A DNA stretch of 64,000 bases from Paenibacillus cremeus. Lineage in GTDB: Bacteria > Bacillota > Bacilli > Paenibacillales > NBRC-103111. The translations under genes were made by a program, and so were the position numbers. The stretch is taken from positions 1 through 64,000 of the forward strand of contig NZ_VNJI01000043.1 in the NCBI RefSeq assembly GCF_007786445.1, in the 5' to 3' direction. Positions 53,197-61,496 of this stretch are shown here, piece after piece (position 1 is the first letter of the stretch; each line of letters opens with the position of its first letter). The notes below the pieces were generated by a model that was given only the letters and a program-made list of their open reading frames with translations, ran no database searches and was not told where the DNA came from.

Positions 53197-55359
53197 ATGG
53201 ACATGATAGGTGACGCAGGCAGCACTTCCGGTTATTACAGTTCATATTCCGACAGCTCGCGTCAACCCGTTGTCCATTCCTTCGATCTTTCGAGCCTTAG
53301 CGATTGGACACAGCGGTTACAGCAGCTGCGGGCGAATGATCTCTATCCTTTGAATGGGAATAAGTACGATCCAAACGTCGAAAGCATTCAAAAGCAGCTG
53401 GCTGCGTTAGGCTATACGGATATGAACGGCGAACTGCTCAACATCACGGGTCTTTTCGGCTCGCATTCGCGCAGTGCATTGCAGAAATATTTAAATGATT
53501 ACGACTTTCAACATTTTACTTTCGCCGCACGTGACCATTTGGATGGATTGTTGGTAAGCAATCTCATTCCATTCGACTCCCGCAACTACAGCAATACGGC
53601 TCAGTATGCGCAAATCTATTTGAAAATTCTGGGCTATACCGATCCCACAGGACATCCATTGAAACTTGACGGGTATTTCGGAAGAGATTCGAATCAGGCG
53701 CTTCGCCATTTTTTAAACGACAACGGGATTTCGTCCTTTACTGAAGAGGCATTTCAACAGTTGAAAACGGCAGCCTTGAACAAAATTGACTCAGAGCCCG
53801 CTCCATATGTGCCCCAATACCCGCTTGGGATGAACCATTTTGGGTTCGCCTATGGCGGTTTGGACAAAGTGTCCAGAGACAATTTAAGCCATGCGATTGC
53901 GGCCATTAAAGGCTTGAAGTATGTTGTCACCACGGAGCCTGGCGCGCATTCGATTGAATCAAAATTTATTGCGGAGCAAGTGAAAGGTACAACCCGGTTG
54001 TTCGGTTATGTCAACTTAGGCCCTGAAAATCAGCACGATCCGAGATCGGATTGGGTTCCAATTCCTTTGGACAAACTCAAACAAGCCATTGATCGAATTC
54101 AAGAAAGCGGGTTTTACGGTGTTTTTATTGATCAATTCGGATTCGATTACCAAGAGACCAGGGAGCGGCAAAATGAGATTGTGGACTACGCTCATTCCAA
54201 GGGTCTTTACTGTATCGCCAATGCTTGGTTCCCGGAAGATGCGATGAGCAGCAGAGTGGTGGCGAACGGGAATCCTAATGGGCTGCCTTCCAGTCTGGGG
54301 CCGGGGGATTATTATTTGGCGGAGAGCTTTATGAAGAGCGAGACCGTCTATGGAATGACTTCAGCTTTTCTGGAGAAGTACCTTCGGATGCGAGATTTAC
54401 AAGAACAGACCGGGGTAGGAATCATAGGGCTTACTTACAAAAATCCGGAGCAATCGTGGCAGGACGCCTTAAGCGACAATCGGATGTCCAATTATCTAGC
54501 ACAGATTCTTGGTTTTAAGGGCTATTGGTTTTCTGATCAATTGGTCAGTTTAACTCAAGGTGTATCCGATGCGGGCTCCATTGGCTCGCAATTGGTAGAG
54601 CCGTTACATGAACAATCTACCGGAATTTATGTAGCCAAGACCGATCAATACGAGGTCACGGTCGTAAGCGGCGATGAACCTCACATGATGTTAAAGCCTT
54701 TATCGGGCGACGGAGAAGTTATTCATCTTGGCAAAGCCTCGGTCAACGACGACATTGTCTTAAGCGGCCTGTCCCCAGACAACCAACGCGCCATTCAGCG
54801 AAGATTAAACAGATTAGGATACCGAGATTCAGACGGGAATCCACTCGCAGAAGACGGCTTTATCGGTTCTGTAACTACATCGGTATTAAATGCGTTCTTG
54901 GAATCCAACGGGTTTTTCAAGCTAAAACCAAGCTCCAAATTAAGCGTAAGTACGGTAATCACGCTTTTTAGTTCCAATGCGATCAATGCCGTCGGAGCGA
55001 AAGGACTTCCAGATGCGAAGGACCCCAAGGCAGCCGAAGGGTATATCTCCGCGGACCGTATCCGTAAACTAATGGACGGCAACAGCAGGGCTTTGACTAC
55101 CGCATCGGAAGCGGAGAAGAACGAACTGAGGCAAGCCAATCAGACGTTGGGAAAGCTCATCCAAGCCAGCTATGACCCGATTAGCGGTGAGTGGTCGTAT
55201 ACCAATGCCAATCAGGGCATCTATGCGGATGCGATAAAAATATGGATCCAAAGCAACACTAGAAACGGGCTCTCAGCGGGAACGGAAGAAGTTAGGCTGA
55301 AACTTCAAAATACGAATGCGCTGCTGATGGAATTGATTGGCGTTGAAACACATGAGTGA
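53197..55359 (+). CDS. Glycosidase-like TIM barrel protein with three peptidoglycan-binding-like repeats
   Basis: A 720-aa protein without visible signal peptide. Two repeats near residues 60-105 and 137-182, and a third near 528-576, share the pattern LGY-x-D-x2-G-x2-L-x2-DG-x-FG-x5-AL-x2-FL-x-NG, like peptidoglycan-binding domains. Between them, about 210-450, is a TIM barrel with TRLFGYVNLG, GVFIDQFGFD (D312), CIANAWFPEDA and YYLAESFMK (E376), reminiscent of spherulin/GH114-GH135 galactosaminidase-like enzymes. The C-terminal 130 residues are helical and unassigned. ATG 53197 lies 9 bases after GGGGGA; a TTG at 53134 is also in frame. It ends 17 bases before the GH42 start. Exact activity unknown. 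Confidence 0.75.
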   Translation: MDMIGDAGSTSGYYSSYSDSSRQPVVHSFDLSSLSDWTQRLQQLRANDLYPLNGNKYDPNVESIQKQLAALGYTDMNGELLNITGLFGSHSRSALQKYLNDYDFQHFTFAARDHLDGLLVSNLIPFDSRNYSNTAQYAQIYLKILGYTDPTGHPLKLDGYFGRDSNQALRHFLNDNGISSFTEEAFQQLKTAALNKIDSEPAPYVPQYPLGMNHFGFAYGGLDKVSRDNLSHAIAAIKGLKYVVTTEPGAHSIESKFIAEQVKGTTRLFGYVNLGPENQHDPRSDWVPIPLDKLKQAIDRIQESGFYGVFIDQFGFDYQETRERQNEIVDYAHSKGLYCIANAWFPEDAMSSRVVANGNPNGLPSSLGPGDYYLAESFMKSETVYGMTSAFLEKYLRMRDLQEQTGVGIIGLTYKNPEQSWQDALSDNRMSNYLAQILGFKGYWFSDQLVSLTQGVSDAGSIGSQLVEPLHEQSTGIYVAKTDQYEVTVVSGDEPHMMLKPLSGDGEVIHLGKASVNDDIVLSGLSPDNQRAIQRRLNRLGYRDSDGNPLAEDGFIGSVTTSVLNAFLESNGFFKLKPSSKLSVSTVITLFSSNAINAVGAKGLPDAKDPKAAEGYISADRIRKLMDGNSRALTTASEAEKNELRQANQTLGKLIQASYDPISGEWSYTNANQGIYADAIKIWIQSNTRNGLSAGTEEVRLKLQNTNALLMELIGVETHE

Positions 55360-55375
55360 AGGGATGATATTACAG

Positions 55376-57439
55376 ATGCTCAGCAAACATGAACCGATCA
55401 GCCGCAAGGTGCCCAAAATGCTGCATGGAGGAGACTACAATCCGGAGCAGTGGATCGCTTATCCGGACGTGCTGGAAGAAGATATCCGCTTAATGAAGCT
55501 GGCAAATTGCAATGTGATGTCTATCGGGATTTTTGCGTGGACGGCACTGGAGCCCGAAGAAGGCCAGTTTACGTTCGAGTGGCTGGACCAGGTACTGGCG
55601 CGTTTTGCTCGTAACGGCATTTACGCTTTCTTGGCTACGCCAAGCGGAGCGAGACCGGCCTGGATGTCGGCTCAATATCCAGAAGTGCTTCGCGTCGGAG
55701 CGAATCGCGTTCGCAATCTGCACGGCCGCAGGCACAATCATTGCTATACGTCTCCGGTATTCCGTGAGAAAGTAACAATTATGAACCAAAGGCTGGCAGA
55801 GCGGTATGCGCACCATCCGGCGGTCATCGGCTGGCATCTGTCCAATGAATATGGCGGCGAATGCCACTGCGACTACTGCCAGGAAGCGTTTCGCGGCTGG
55901 CTTAAGAACAAGTATGGCTCGCTCGACGCGTTGAATCATGCCTGGTGGGCGGCGTTCTGGAGCCACACCTATACCGATTGGTCGCAGCTCGAGTCGCCGG
56001 CGCCTCAGGGTGAGACCAGCTTGCATGGGTTGAACCTGGATTGGAAGCGCTTTGTTACGGACCAGACGGTTGATTTTTGCCGCCATGAGATCGTTCCGCT
56101 GAAAGCTGTCAATCCGGAGTTGCCGGTGCTCACGAACATGATGTACTACTACGAGGGGCTGAATTACTGGAAGTTCGCCGACATTTTGGATGTCGTGTCC
56201 TGGGACAGCTACCCGACGTGGCATGACGGGGAAGATGCGATCGAGCAGGCATCGCGTGTGGGCATGATGCATGACATCCTCCGCTCCATCAAAGGCAAGC
56301 CGTTCCTGCTGATGGAAAGCACGCCGAGCATGACGAACTGGCAGCCGATTAGCAAAACCAAGCGCCCAGGCATGCATCTGCTGGCCTCCTTACAAGCGGT
56401 GGCGCATGGCTCGGATTCGGTGCAATATTTTCAGTGGCGGAAAAGCCGGGGCTCCTTCGAGAAGTTTCATGGTGCGGTAGTCGATCATGCGGGGCATGAG
56501 CATACTCGCGTGTTCGGCGATGTGGCAGAGGTCGGCAGCGCGCTGGACAAGCTGGATGCGGTTGTCGGTACGAACGCACCTGCTGAAGTCGCCGTTATCT
56601 TCGACTGGGAAAACCGCTGGGCTGTGAAGGACGCCCAAGGACCGAGAAATAAGGGCATCAAATATGAGGAAACCGTAAGACGCTTCTACCGTCCGTTCTG
56701 GGAGCGGGGCGTGCCGGTCGATGTGATCGATATGGAGCAGGACTTCAGCAAGTATAAGCTGCTTGTCGCTCCGATGCTGTACATGGTTAGACCGGGCGTA
56801 GGCGAGCGGATTGAGCAGTTTATGCAAAATGGCGGCACGTTCGTGGCGACATACTGGTCGGGCATCGTGGATGAGAGCGACCTGTGCTTCTTGGGTGGCT
56901 TCCCTGGTCCGCTGCGGAAGACGCTTGGCATCTGGTCGGAGGAGATCGACGGGCTGTACGACCGCGATGTGAACGGCGTGGTCATGTGTGCCGGCAACGA
57001 GCTAGGGCTGGAAGGCAGCTATGTGGCGCATGAGCTGTGCGATTTGATCCATTTGGAAGGCGCGGAGGCACTGGCGACTTATGAAAGCGACTTCTATGCC
57101 GAACGTCCGGCGCTGACCGTGAACCGGTTCGGGCAAGGCAAAGCTTACTACGTCGCCTCGCGCAACCAAGATCCGTTCTACGGTGAATTTTTGAGCAAGC
57201 TGATTGAGGAAACAGGCGTTCTGCGGGCCATCAACTCCGAGCTGCCTAGCGGTGTAACCGCTCAGCTTCGCACGGACGGTGTGAACGACTATGTGTTCCT
57301 CATGAACTTCGGCGAGACGGAGCAGACGGTAGCGCTGGATCAGCCGAAGTATACCGATTTGCTTACAGGAGAACAGGCCTCGACTGACATCCAGCTGCCT
57401 AAGTACGGCGTACGGATTTTGCGACGGGTGAAGGGCTAA
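55376..57439 (+). CDS. Beta-galactosidase, glycoside hydrolase family 42
   Basis: A 687-aa GH42 enzyme acting on beta-galactosides, intracellular (no signal peptide). The catalytic acid/base is E158 (WHLSNEYGGECHC) and the nucleophile is E314 (FLLMESTPSMTNW). The zinc-cluster cysteines C123, C163, C165 and C168 are present. The N-terminal TIM barrel begins with MLHGGDYNPEQW, the middle domain is of the trimerisation type, and the C-terminus is a small beta domain. I use the ATG at 55376, 12 bases after AAGGG; ATGs at 55364 and 55352 are alternatives, the latter overlapping the upstream gene. It could release galactose from pectic galactan side chains. Confidence 0.93.
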   Translation: MLSKHEPISRKVPKMLHGGDYNPEQWIAYPDVLEEDIRLMKLANCNVMSIGIFAWTALEPEEGQFTFEWLDQVLARFARNGIYAFLATPSGARPAWMSAQYPEVLRVGANRVRNLHGRRHNHCYTSPVFREKVTIMNQRLAERYAHHPAVIGWHLSNEYGGECHCDYCQEAFRGWLKNKYGSLDALNHAWWAAFWSHTYTDWSQLESPAPQGETSLHGLNLDWKRFVTDQTVDFCRHEIVPLKAVNPELPVLTNMMYYYEGLNYWKFADILDVVSWDSYPTWHDGEDAIEQASRVGMMHDILRSIKGKPFLLMESTPSMTNWQPISKTKRPGMHLLASLQAVAHGSDSVQYFQWRKSRGSFEKFHGAVVDHAGHEHTRVFGDVAEVGSALDKLDAVVGTNAPAEVAVIFDWENRWAVKDAQGPRNKGIKYEETVRRFYRPFWERGVPVDVIDMEQDFSKYKLLVAPMLYMVRPGVGERIEQFMQNGGTFVATYWSGIVDESDLCFLGGFPGPLRKTLGIWSEEIDGLYDRDVNGVVMCAGNELGLEGSYVAHELCDLIHLEGAEALATYESDFYAERPALTVNRFGQGKAYYVASRNQDPFYGEFLSKLIEETGVLRAINSELPSGVTAQLRTDGVNDYVFLMNFGETEQTVALDQPKYTDLLTGEQASTDIQLPKYGVRILRRVKG

Positions 57440-57453
57440 TTCCAGCTTCTTTA

Positions 57454-57508
57454 TAGGGGGTGTTCCAAAGCAGCTCGTCTGCTTACGGGGCAGCCCCTAC
57501 GCTTTTTT
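57454..57508 (+). terminator. Rho-independent terminator after the GH42 gene
   Basis: TAGGGG (57454-57459) pairs with CCCCTA (57494-57499), with an inner GCAG/CTGC stem, then CGCTTTTTTG. Confidence 0.7.
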
Positions 57509-57627
57509 GCAGGGAGATTTATTTTTGCACCTTCGCATGGAAGGAAACGGAGCCTAATTCATAGAATATTCATTAAATAAACGTTTTGCGGCTCTTGATT
57601 TACAAGTTGGAATGAAGGTGATGAGGA

Positions 57628-58647
57628 TTGACGCAGCCGATTTTACAAATCGAACAGTTGCGAGTTTCGTTTCGCATCGAGGGTGAATATTACGCCGCCG
57701 TGGACGATGTCACGCTGGCCGTACGGCCCAATGAGGTGCTGGCCATCGTAGGCGAATCCGGCTGCGGCAAGAGTGCCTTGGCTCACGCCATTACCGGGCT
57801 GCATGATCCGAAGCGGACGAAGCTGGAAGGCTCCGTCGTCTTCGCAGGGCGCAATCTGCTGTCCTTAAGCAGCCACGAGCTCAATCAAATTCGCGGGAAG
57901 TCGATCGGGATGATTTTTCAAGACCCGCTGACTGCGCTGAACCCCTTAATGACCGTCGGCAGGCAGATTGAAGAAGGCCTGGATTACCATACCACCCTGT
58001 CGGCTTCGCAAAAACGGCAGCGAACGCTGGAATTGCTGCACCGGGTCGGCATTCCCAATCCGCAGCAAACCTATGACCGCTATCCTCACGAGCTGTCCGG
58101 AGGGATGCGGCAGCGCATCATGATTGCGATGGCGATCGCGAGCGATCCGGTGCTGATCGTTGCGGACGAGCCAACCACGGCGCTGGACGTCACGATTCAA
58201 ACGCAGATCATGATGCTGTTAAAAGAGCTGCAGCAGCAGCTGAATACCGGCATTATTTTAATCACCCATAACTTAGGCATTGTGGCTGAGATGGCTGACC
58301 GTGTGGCGGTCATGTATGGGGGGGAGATCGTGGAGCTGGCCGAGGTCGAGGAGTTGTTCGCTGATCCGAAGCATCCCTATACTCGATCGCTTCTGCAATC
58401 GATGCCTACACGGCAAGCGCACAAGGAAAAGCTTCATGTCATTCAAGGAATGGTTCCGTCGCTGGCGAAGCTTCCCAGAACGGGCTGCCGTTTCAAAGAC
58501 CGGATGAGCTGGATCGAAGCTTCCGAGCATGAGGCGCATCCAGTGCTGCGGGAGTTCAAGCCGGAACATTGGGTTCGCTGTACCTGCTACCGAAATTTTC
58601 GTTTTCCGCAGGGAGCGCAAGGAGAGATAAGCGATGGCACTACTTAA
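57628..58647 (+). CDS. Oligopeptide-type ABC transporter ATPase, OppD type
   Basis: A 339-aa ATPase with Walker [10 protein letters not shown]-loop MIFQDPLTALNP, signature LSGGMRQR, Walker [13 protein letters not shown] and switch histidine in LITHNLG. The C-terminal domain starts GCRFKDRM and ends WVRCTCY, so the usual four-cysteine pattern is broken: the RC following GCRF is RM and the middle Cys is absent. The start is TTG 57628, 7 bases after AAGGTG. First gene of the D-F-B-C-A ordered operon. The substrate may be peptides or plant oligosaccharides, as both types use this family. Confidence 0.92.
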   Translation: MTQPILQIEQLRVSFRIEGEYYAAVDDVTLAVRPNEVLAIVGESGCGKSALAHAITGLHDPKRTKLEGSVVFAGRNLLSLSSHELNQIRGKSIGMIFQDPLTALNPLMTVGRQIEEGLDYHTTLSASQKRQRTLELLHRVGIPNPQQTYDRYPHELSGGMRQRIMIAMAIASDPVLIVADEPTTALDVTIQTQIMMLLKELQQQLNTGIILITHNLGIVAEMADRVAVMYGGEIVELAEVEELFADPKHPYTRSLLQSMPTRQAHKEKLHVIQGMVPSLAKLPRTGCRFKDRMSWIEASEHEAHPVLREFKPEHWVRCTCYRNFRFPQGAQGEISDGTT

Positions 58648-59563
58648 AGTGAATCAGCTCAAAGTGTATTACCCCGTACGAGGCGGTTTTTTTCGGTCGG
58701 TGGTCGATCATGTGAGGGCTGTAGACGATATTAGCTTCGAGCTTCAGCCTGGGGAGACCTACGGTCTGGTAGGGGAGTCCGGCTGCGGCAAAACGACGAC
58801 GGGCCGTACGATCATCGGCTTGACCCAAGCGACTTCGGGAAGTATTGTGCTGGACGGGAAGTCGATCCTCCAGCTGTCCCGACAGGACATGATGCATTAT
58901 CGGCGGAATGTCCAAATGATTTTTCAAGACCCGTACTCCTCGCTTAATCCGAGAAAACGTGTGCTCGATATTATTGCGGAACCGCTGCGGAATTTTGAAC
59001 GGCTGTCGCCGCAGGAGGAGAAGCGCACGGTGCTTCGATTCATCGAACGGGTGGGCCTACAGCCGGAGTCGATCTATAAGTATCCGCATGAGTTTTCCGG
59101 CGGGCAGCGGCAGCGGATCGGCATCGCGAGAGCGCTTACGCTTAGCCCGAAGGTGATCATCGCCGATGAGCCGGTATCCGCTCTGGATGTGTCGGTTCAG
59201 GCACAGGTGCTGAATTTTATGAAAGATATTCAGCAGGAGTTTCAGCTGACGTATCTGTTGATCAGTCATGATCTCGGTGTGATCCGCCATATGTGCGATC
59301 GGATCGGCATCATGTACCGTGGTCAGTTTGTCGAAGAGGGGACTACGGATGATATCTTCGAGCGCCCGCAGCATATTTATGCCAAGCGGCTGATTTCGGC
59401 TATACCGAACCCGGATCCGCTGAAGCGGAAGGAGCAGATGAAGCTGCGCCTGCAGATTGAGAAGGAATACGAGCAGCAGCAGACGCGGTATTTTGATTCT
59501 CAGGGCAGAGCCCACCCGATGAGGCGCATCTCGGGAACGCATGCTGCCGCCATTTTGGAATAG
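58634..59563 (+). CDS. Oligopeptide-type ABC transporter ATPase, OppF type
   Basis: A 309-aa ATPase with Walker A GESGCGKT, signature FSGGQRQR, Walker [13 protein letters not shown] and switch histidine in LISHDLG. Unlike the DppF protein at 44397, it lacks the C-terminal cysteine domain and ends in a charged helix (KEYEQQQTRYFDSQGRAHPM). The ATG at 58634 overlaps the OppD gene by 14 bases, with AAGGAGAG upstream, indicating coupled translation. Confidence 0.92.
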   Translation: MALLKVNQLKVYYPVRGGFFRSVVDHVRAVDDISFELQPGETYGLVGESGCGKTTTGRTIIGLTQATSGSIVLDGKSILQLSRQDMMHYRRNVQMIFQDPYSSLNPRKRVLDIIAEPLRNFERLSPQEEKRTVLRFIERVGLQPESIYKYPHEFSGGQRQRIGIARALTLSPKVIIADEPVSALDVSVQAQVLNFMKDIQQEFQLTYLLISHDLGVIRHMCDRIGIMYRGQFVEEGTTDDIFERPQHIYAKRLISAIPNPDPLKRKEQMKLRLQIEKEYEQQQTRYFDSQGRAHPMRRISGTHAAAILE

Positions 59564-59577
59564 GGGAAGTCGAGTCT

Positions 59578-60546
59578 ATGTGGAAATTTATATTGCGTCG
59601 CGTCCTCATCATGATCCCCCAGTTAATTGCGCTGAGCGTCCTGATTTTTCTACTCGCCAAGGCGATGCCGGGCGATGCGCTGACGGGCCAGCTGGCAAAC
59701 AGTCCGAAGATGGATCCGCAGACGCTCGTGGAGCTGAAAACGAAGCTGGGGCTAAACGACCCGCTGTACGTCCAGTACACGCGATGGGTTAGCCGATTGC
59801 TGCACGGGGATCTCGGAGTCTCGTACATTCATCAGCTGGCCGTGAAGGACGTGCTCGCGGAACGGATCGGCAATACGGTGCTTCTATCGGCCTGCATCCT
59901 CGTGCTGACTTACTTGATCGGCATCTATCTTGGATTGATCTCGGGGCGATGGAACGAATCGCCGGCCGATAAGCTGATCGTTGGATACAGCTATGTGAGC
60001 TTTGCTACGCCGCTTTTTATTTTTGCGCTGCTGATGCTGTTTATTTTTGGCTTCAAATTAGGATGGTTTCCGACGGGCGGCAGTGTGAATATTCAGCTGG
60101 AGCACGGGACCGTTGCGTATTATCTGGATAAGCTGAGGCATCTCATCCTGCCATCGTTGTCAGGGGCGCTGATCAGCACAGTCGGGCTCATTCAGTATTT
60201 GCGCAGCGAAATTATCGACACGAAGCTGAAGGATTTCGTCAAAACGGCTCGAGCCAAGGGGGTGCCGGAATCCCGCATCTATACTCGGCATGTGCTGCGG
60301 AATTCGTTTTTGCCGATCGCGGCCTTCTTGGGCTACGAAATTACGGGGCTCATCGGCGGTGCTATTTTTCTCGAATCGATCTACAGCTATCCGGGCATGG
60401 GGCAATTGTTCCTGCAGTCCATTATGCAGCGCGATTTCAGCGTCGTGACGACACTCGTCATGCTATCTGGGATTGCCACCTTATTGGGTACGCTGCTGTC
60501 TGACATTATATTAAGCGCGGTCGATCCGCGCATCCGAATTGAGTAG
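59578..60546 (+). CDS. Oligopeptide-type ABC transporter permease, OppB type
   Basis: A 322-aa inner-membrane protein with six predicted helices. It begins with LIMIPQLIALSVLIFLLAKAMPGDAL, the family start, and carries the EAA loop VKTARAKGVPESRIYTRHVL. The ATG at 59578 follows a GGGGAAG site 14 bases after the OppF stop. Partner of the OppC-type permease next in line. Confidence 0.93.
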   Translation: MWKFILRRVLIMIPQLIALSVLIFLLAKAMPGDALTGQLANSPKMDPQTLVELKTKLGLNDPLYVQYTRWVSRLLHGDLGVSYIHQLAVKDVLAERIGNTVLLSACILVLTYLIGIYLGLISGRWNESPADKLIVGYSYVSFATPLFIFALLMLFIFGFKLGWFPTGGSVNIQLEHGTVAYYLDKLRHLILPSLSGALISTVGLIQYLRSEIIDTKLKDFVKTARAKGVPESRIYTRHVLRNSFLPIAAFLGYEITGLIGGAIFLESIYSYPGMGQLFLQSIMQRDFSVVTTLVMLSGIATLLGTLLSDIILSAVDPRIRIE

Positions 60547-60562
60547 AGGCGGGGGGACGTTT

Positions 60563-61480
60563 GTGAACACCGGGTTAATGCATTCCGAGCAAGGAGAGGC
60601 GCAGACCAAGCTGACCAAAAGCCCCTCTGCGCTCTCCATCCTATGGCGTGAGATCGTCCAAGACCGCTTAGCCCTCGGCTCGCTGCTCTTTCTGGGGCTC
60701 ATCCTGATCGCCGTCTACGTCTCCGCGCTGGTGCTGGATCAAAGTAAGGTGATTAAGGTCGATTTGTTCGCCATCCATAAGCCGCCGTCCTCGGAGCATT
60801 GGCTGGGCACGGATTACGGGGGCAGAGATGTATTCGGCCAGCTGATGATCGGGGCTCGAAATTCCTTCACCATCGGCTTAACGATTACGCTCCTGACGGG
60901 CTTGATCGGCTTAACGGTCGGCTTGGTCGCGGGATATTTTGGCGGCGTAATCGATCAGCTGCTGATGCGTTTCATCGATTTTATGCTGATTCTGCCTTTC
61001 TTGATGTTAATTATTGTTTTTATGACGATCGTCCCGAAGGTGAATATCTATACGTTCATTGTCATCATGAGCGCCTTTCTTTGGACGGGCAAAGCACGCC
61101 TCATACGCGCCAAGACGCTGGCGGAGCGGGAGCTCGACTACGTTAGCGCTTCAAAGACGCTCGGCACGCCGCATTGGAAAATCATGCTGCGCGAGATTTT
61201 GCCGAATTTGAGCTCCGTCATCACTGTGAGCCTGACGCTGAACCTGGCCGGCAACATCGGCATCGAGTCAGGACTGAGCTATTTGGGCTTCGGTCTGCCG
61301 GAAAGCACGCCGAGCCTAGGCACGTTAGTAAGCTATGCGACAGACCCGATTGTGCTGCAAAAAAAATGGTGGGTGTGGCTGCCGGCATCGACGCTCATTT
61401 TTGTGATGATGCTGTGCATTAATTTTATCGGTCAAGCGTTAAAACGTGGGGCAGATGCCAGACAACGAATAGGATCTTAA
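60563..61480 (+). CDS. Oligopeptide-type ABC transporter permease, OppC type
   Basis: A 305-aa permease with an N-terminal cytoplasmic tail and six helices. Signs are HWLGTDYGGRDVFGQLMIGA, GLTVGLVAGYFGG and the EAA-type loop YVSASKTLGTPHWKIMLREI. I choose the GTG at 60563, 6 bases after a GGGGGG site; a TTG at 60539 overlaps the OppB gene. It forms the channel with the OppB-type subunit. Confidence 0.92.
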   Translation: MNTGLMHSEQGEAQTKLTKSPSALSILWREIVQDRLALGSLLFLGLILIAVYVSALVLDQSKVIKVDLFAIHKPPSSEHWLGTDYGGRDVFGQLMIGARNSFTIGLTITLLTGLIGLTVGLVAGYFGGVIDQLLMRFIDFMLILPFLMLIIVFMTIVPKVNIYTFIVIMSAFLWTGKARLIRAKTLAERELDYVSASKTLGTPHWKIMLREILPNLSSVITVSLTLNLAGNIGIESGLSYLGFGLPESTPSLGTLVSYATDPIVLQKKWWVWLPASTLIFVMMLCINFIGQALKRGADARQRIGS

Positions 61481-61496
61481 GGGGGAGACGAAAGAG

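Noticed and set aside
53197-55359. Prophage endolysin or tail-associated origin of the repeat glycosidase
   Set aside because: No phage genes, integrase or lysis genes are nearby; neighbours are ordinary carbohydrate genes.
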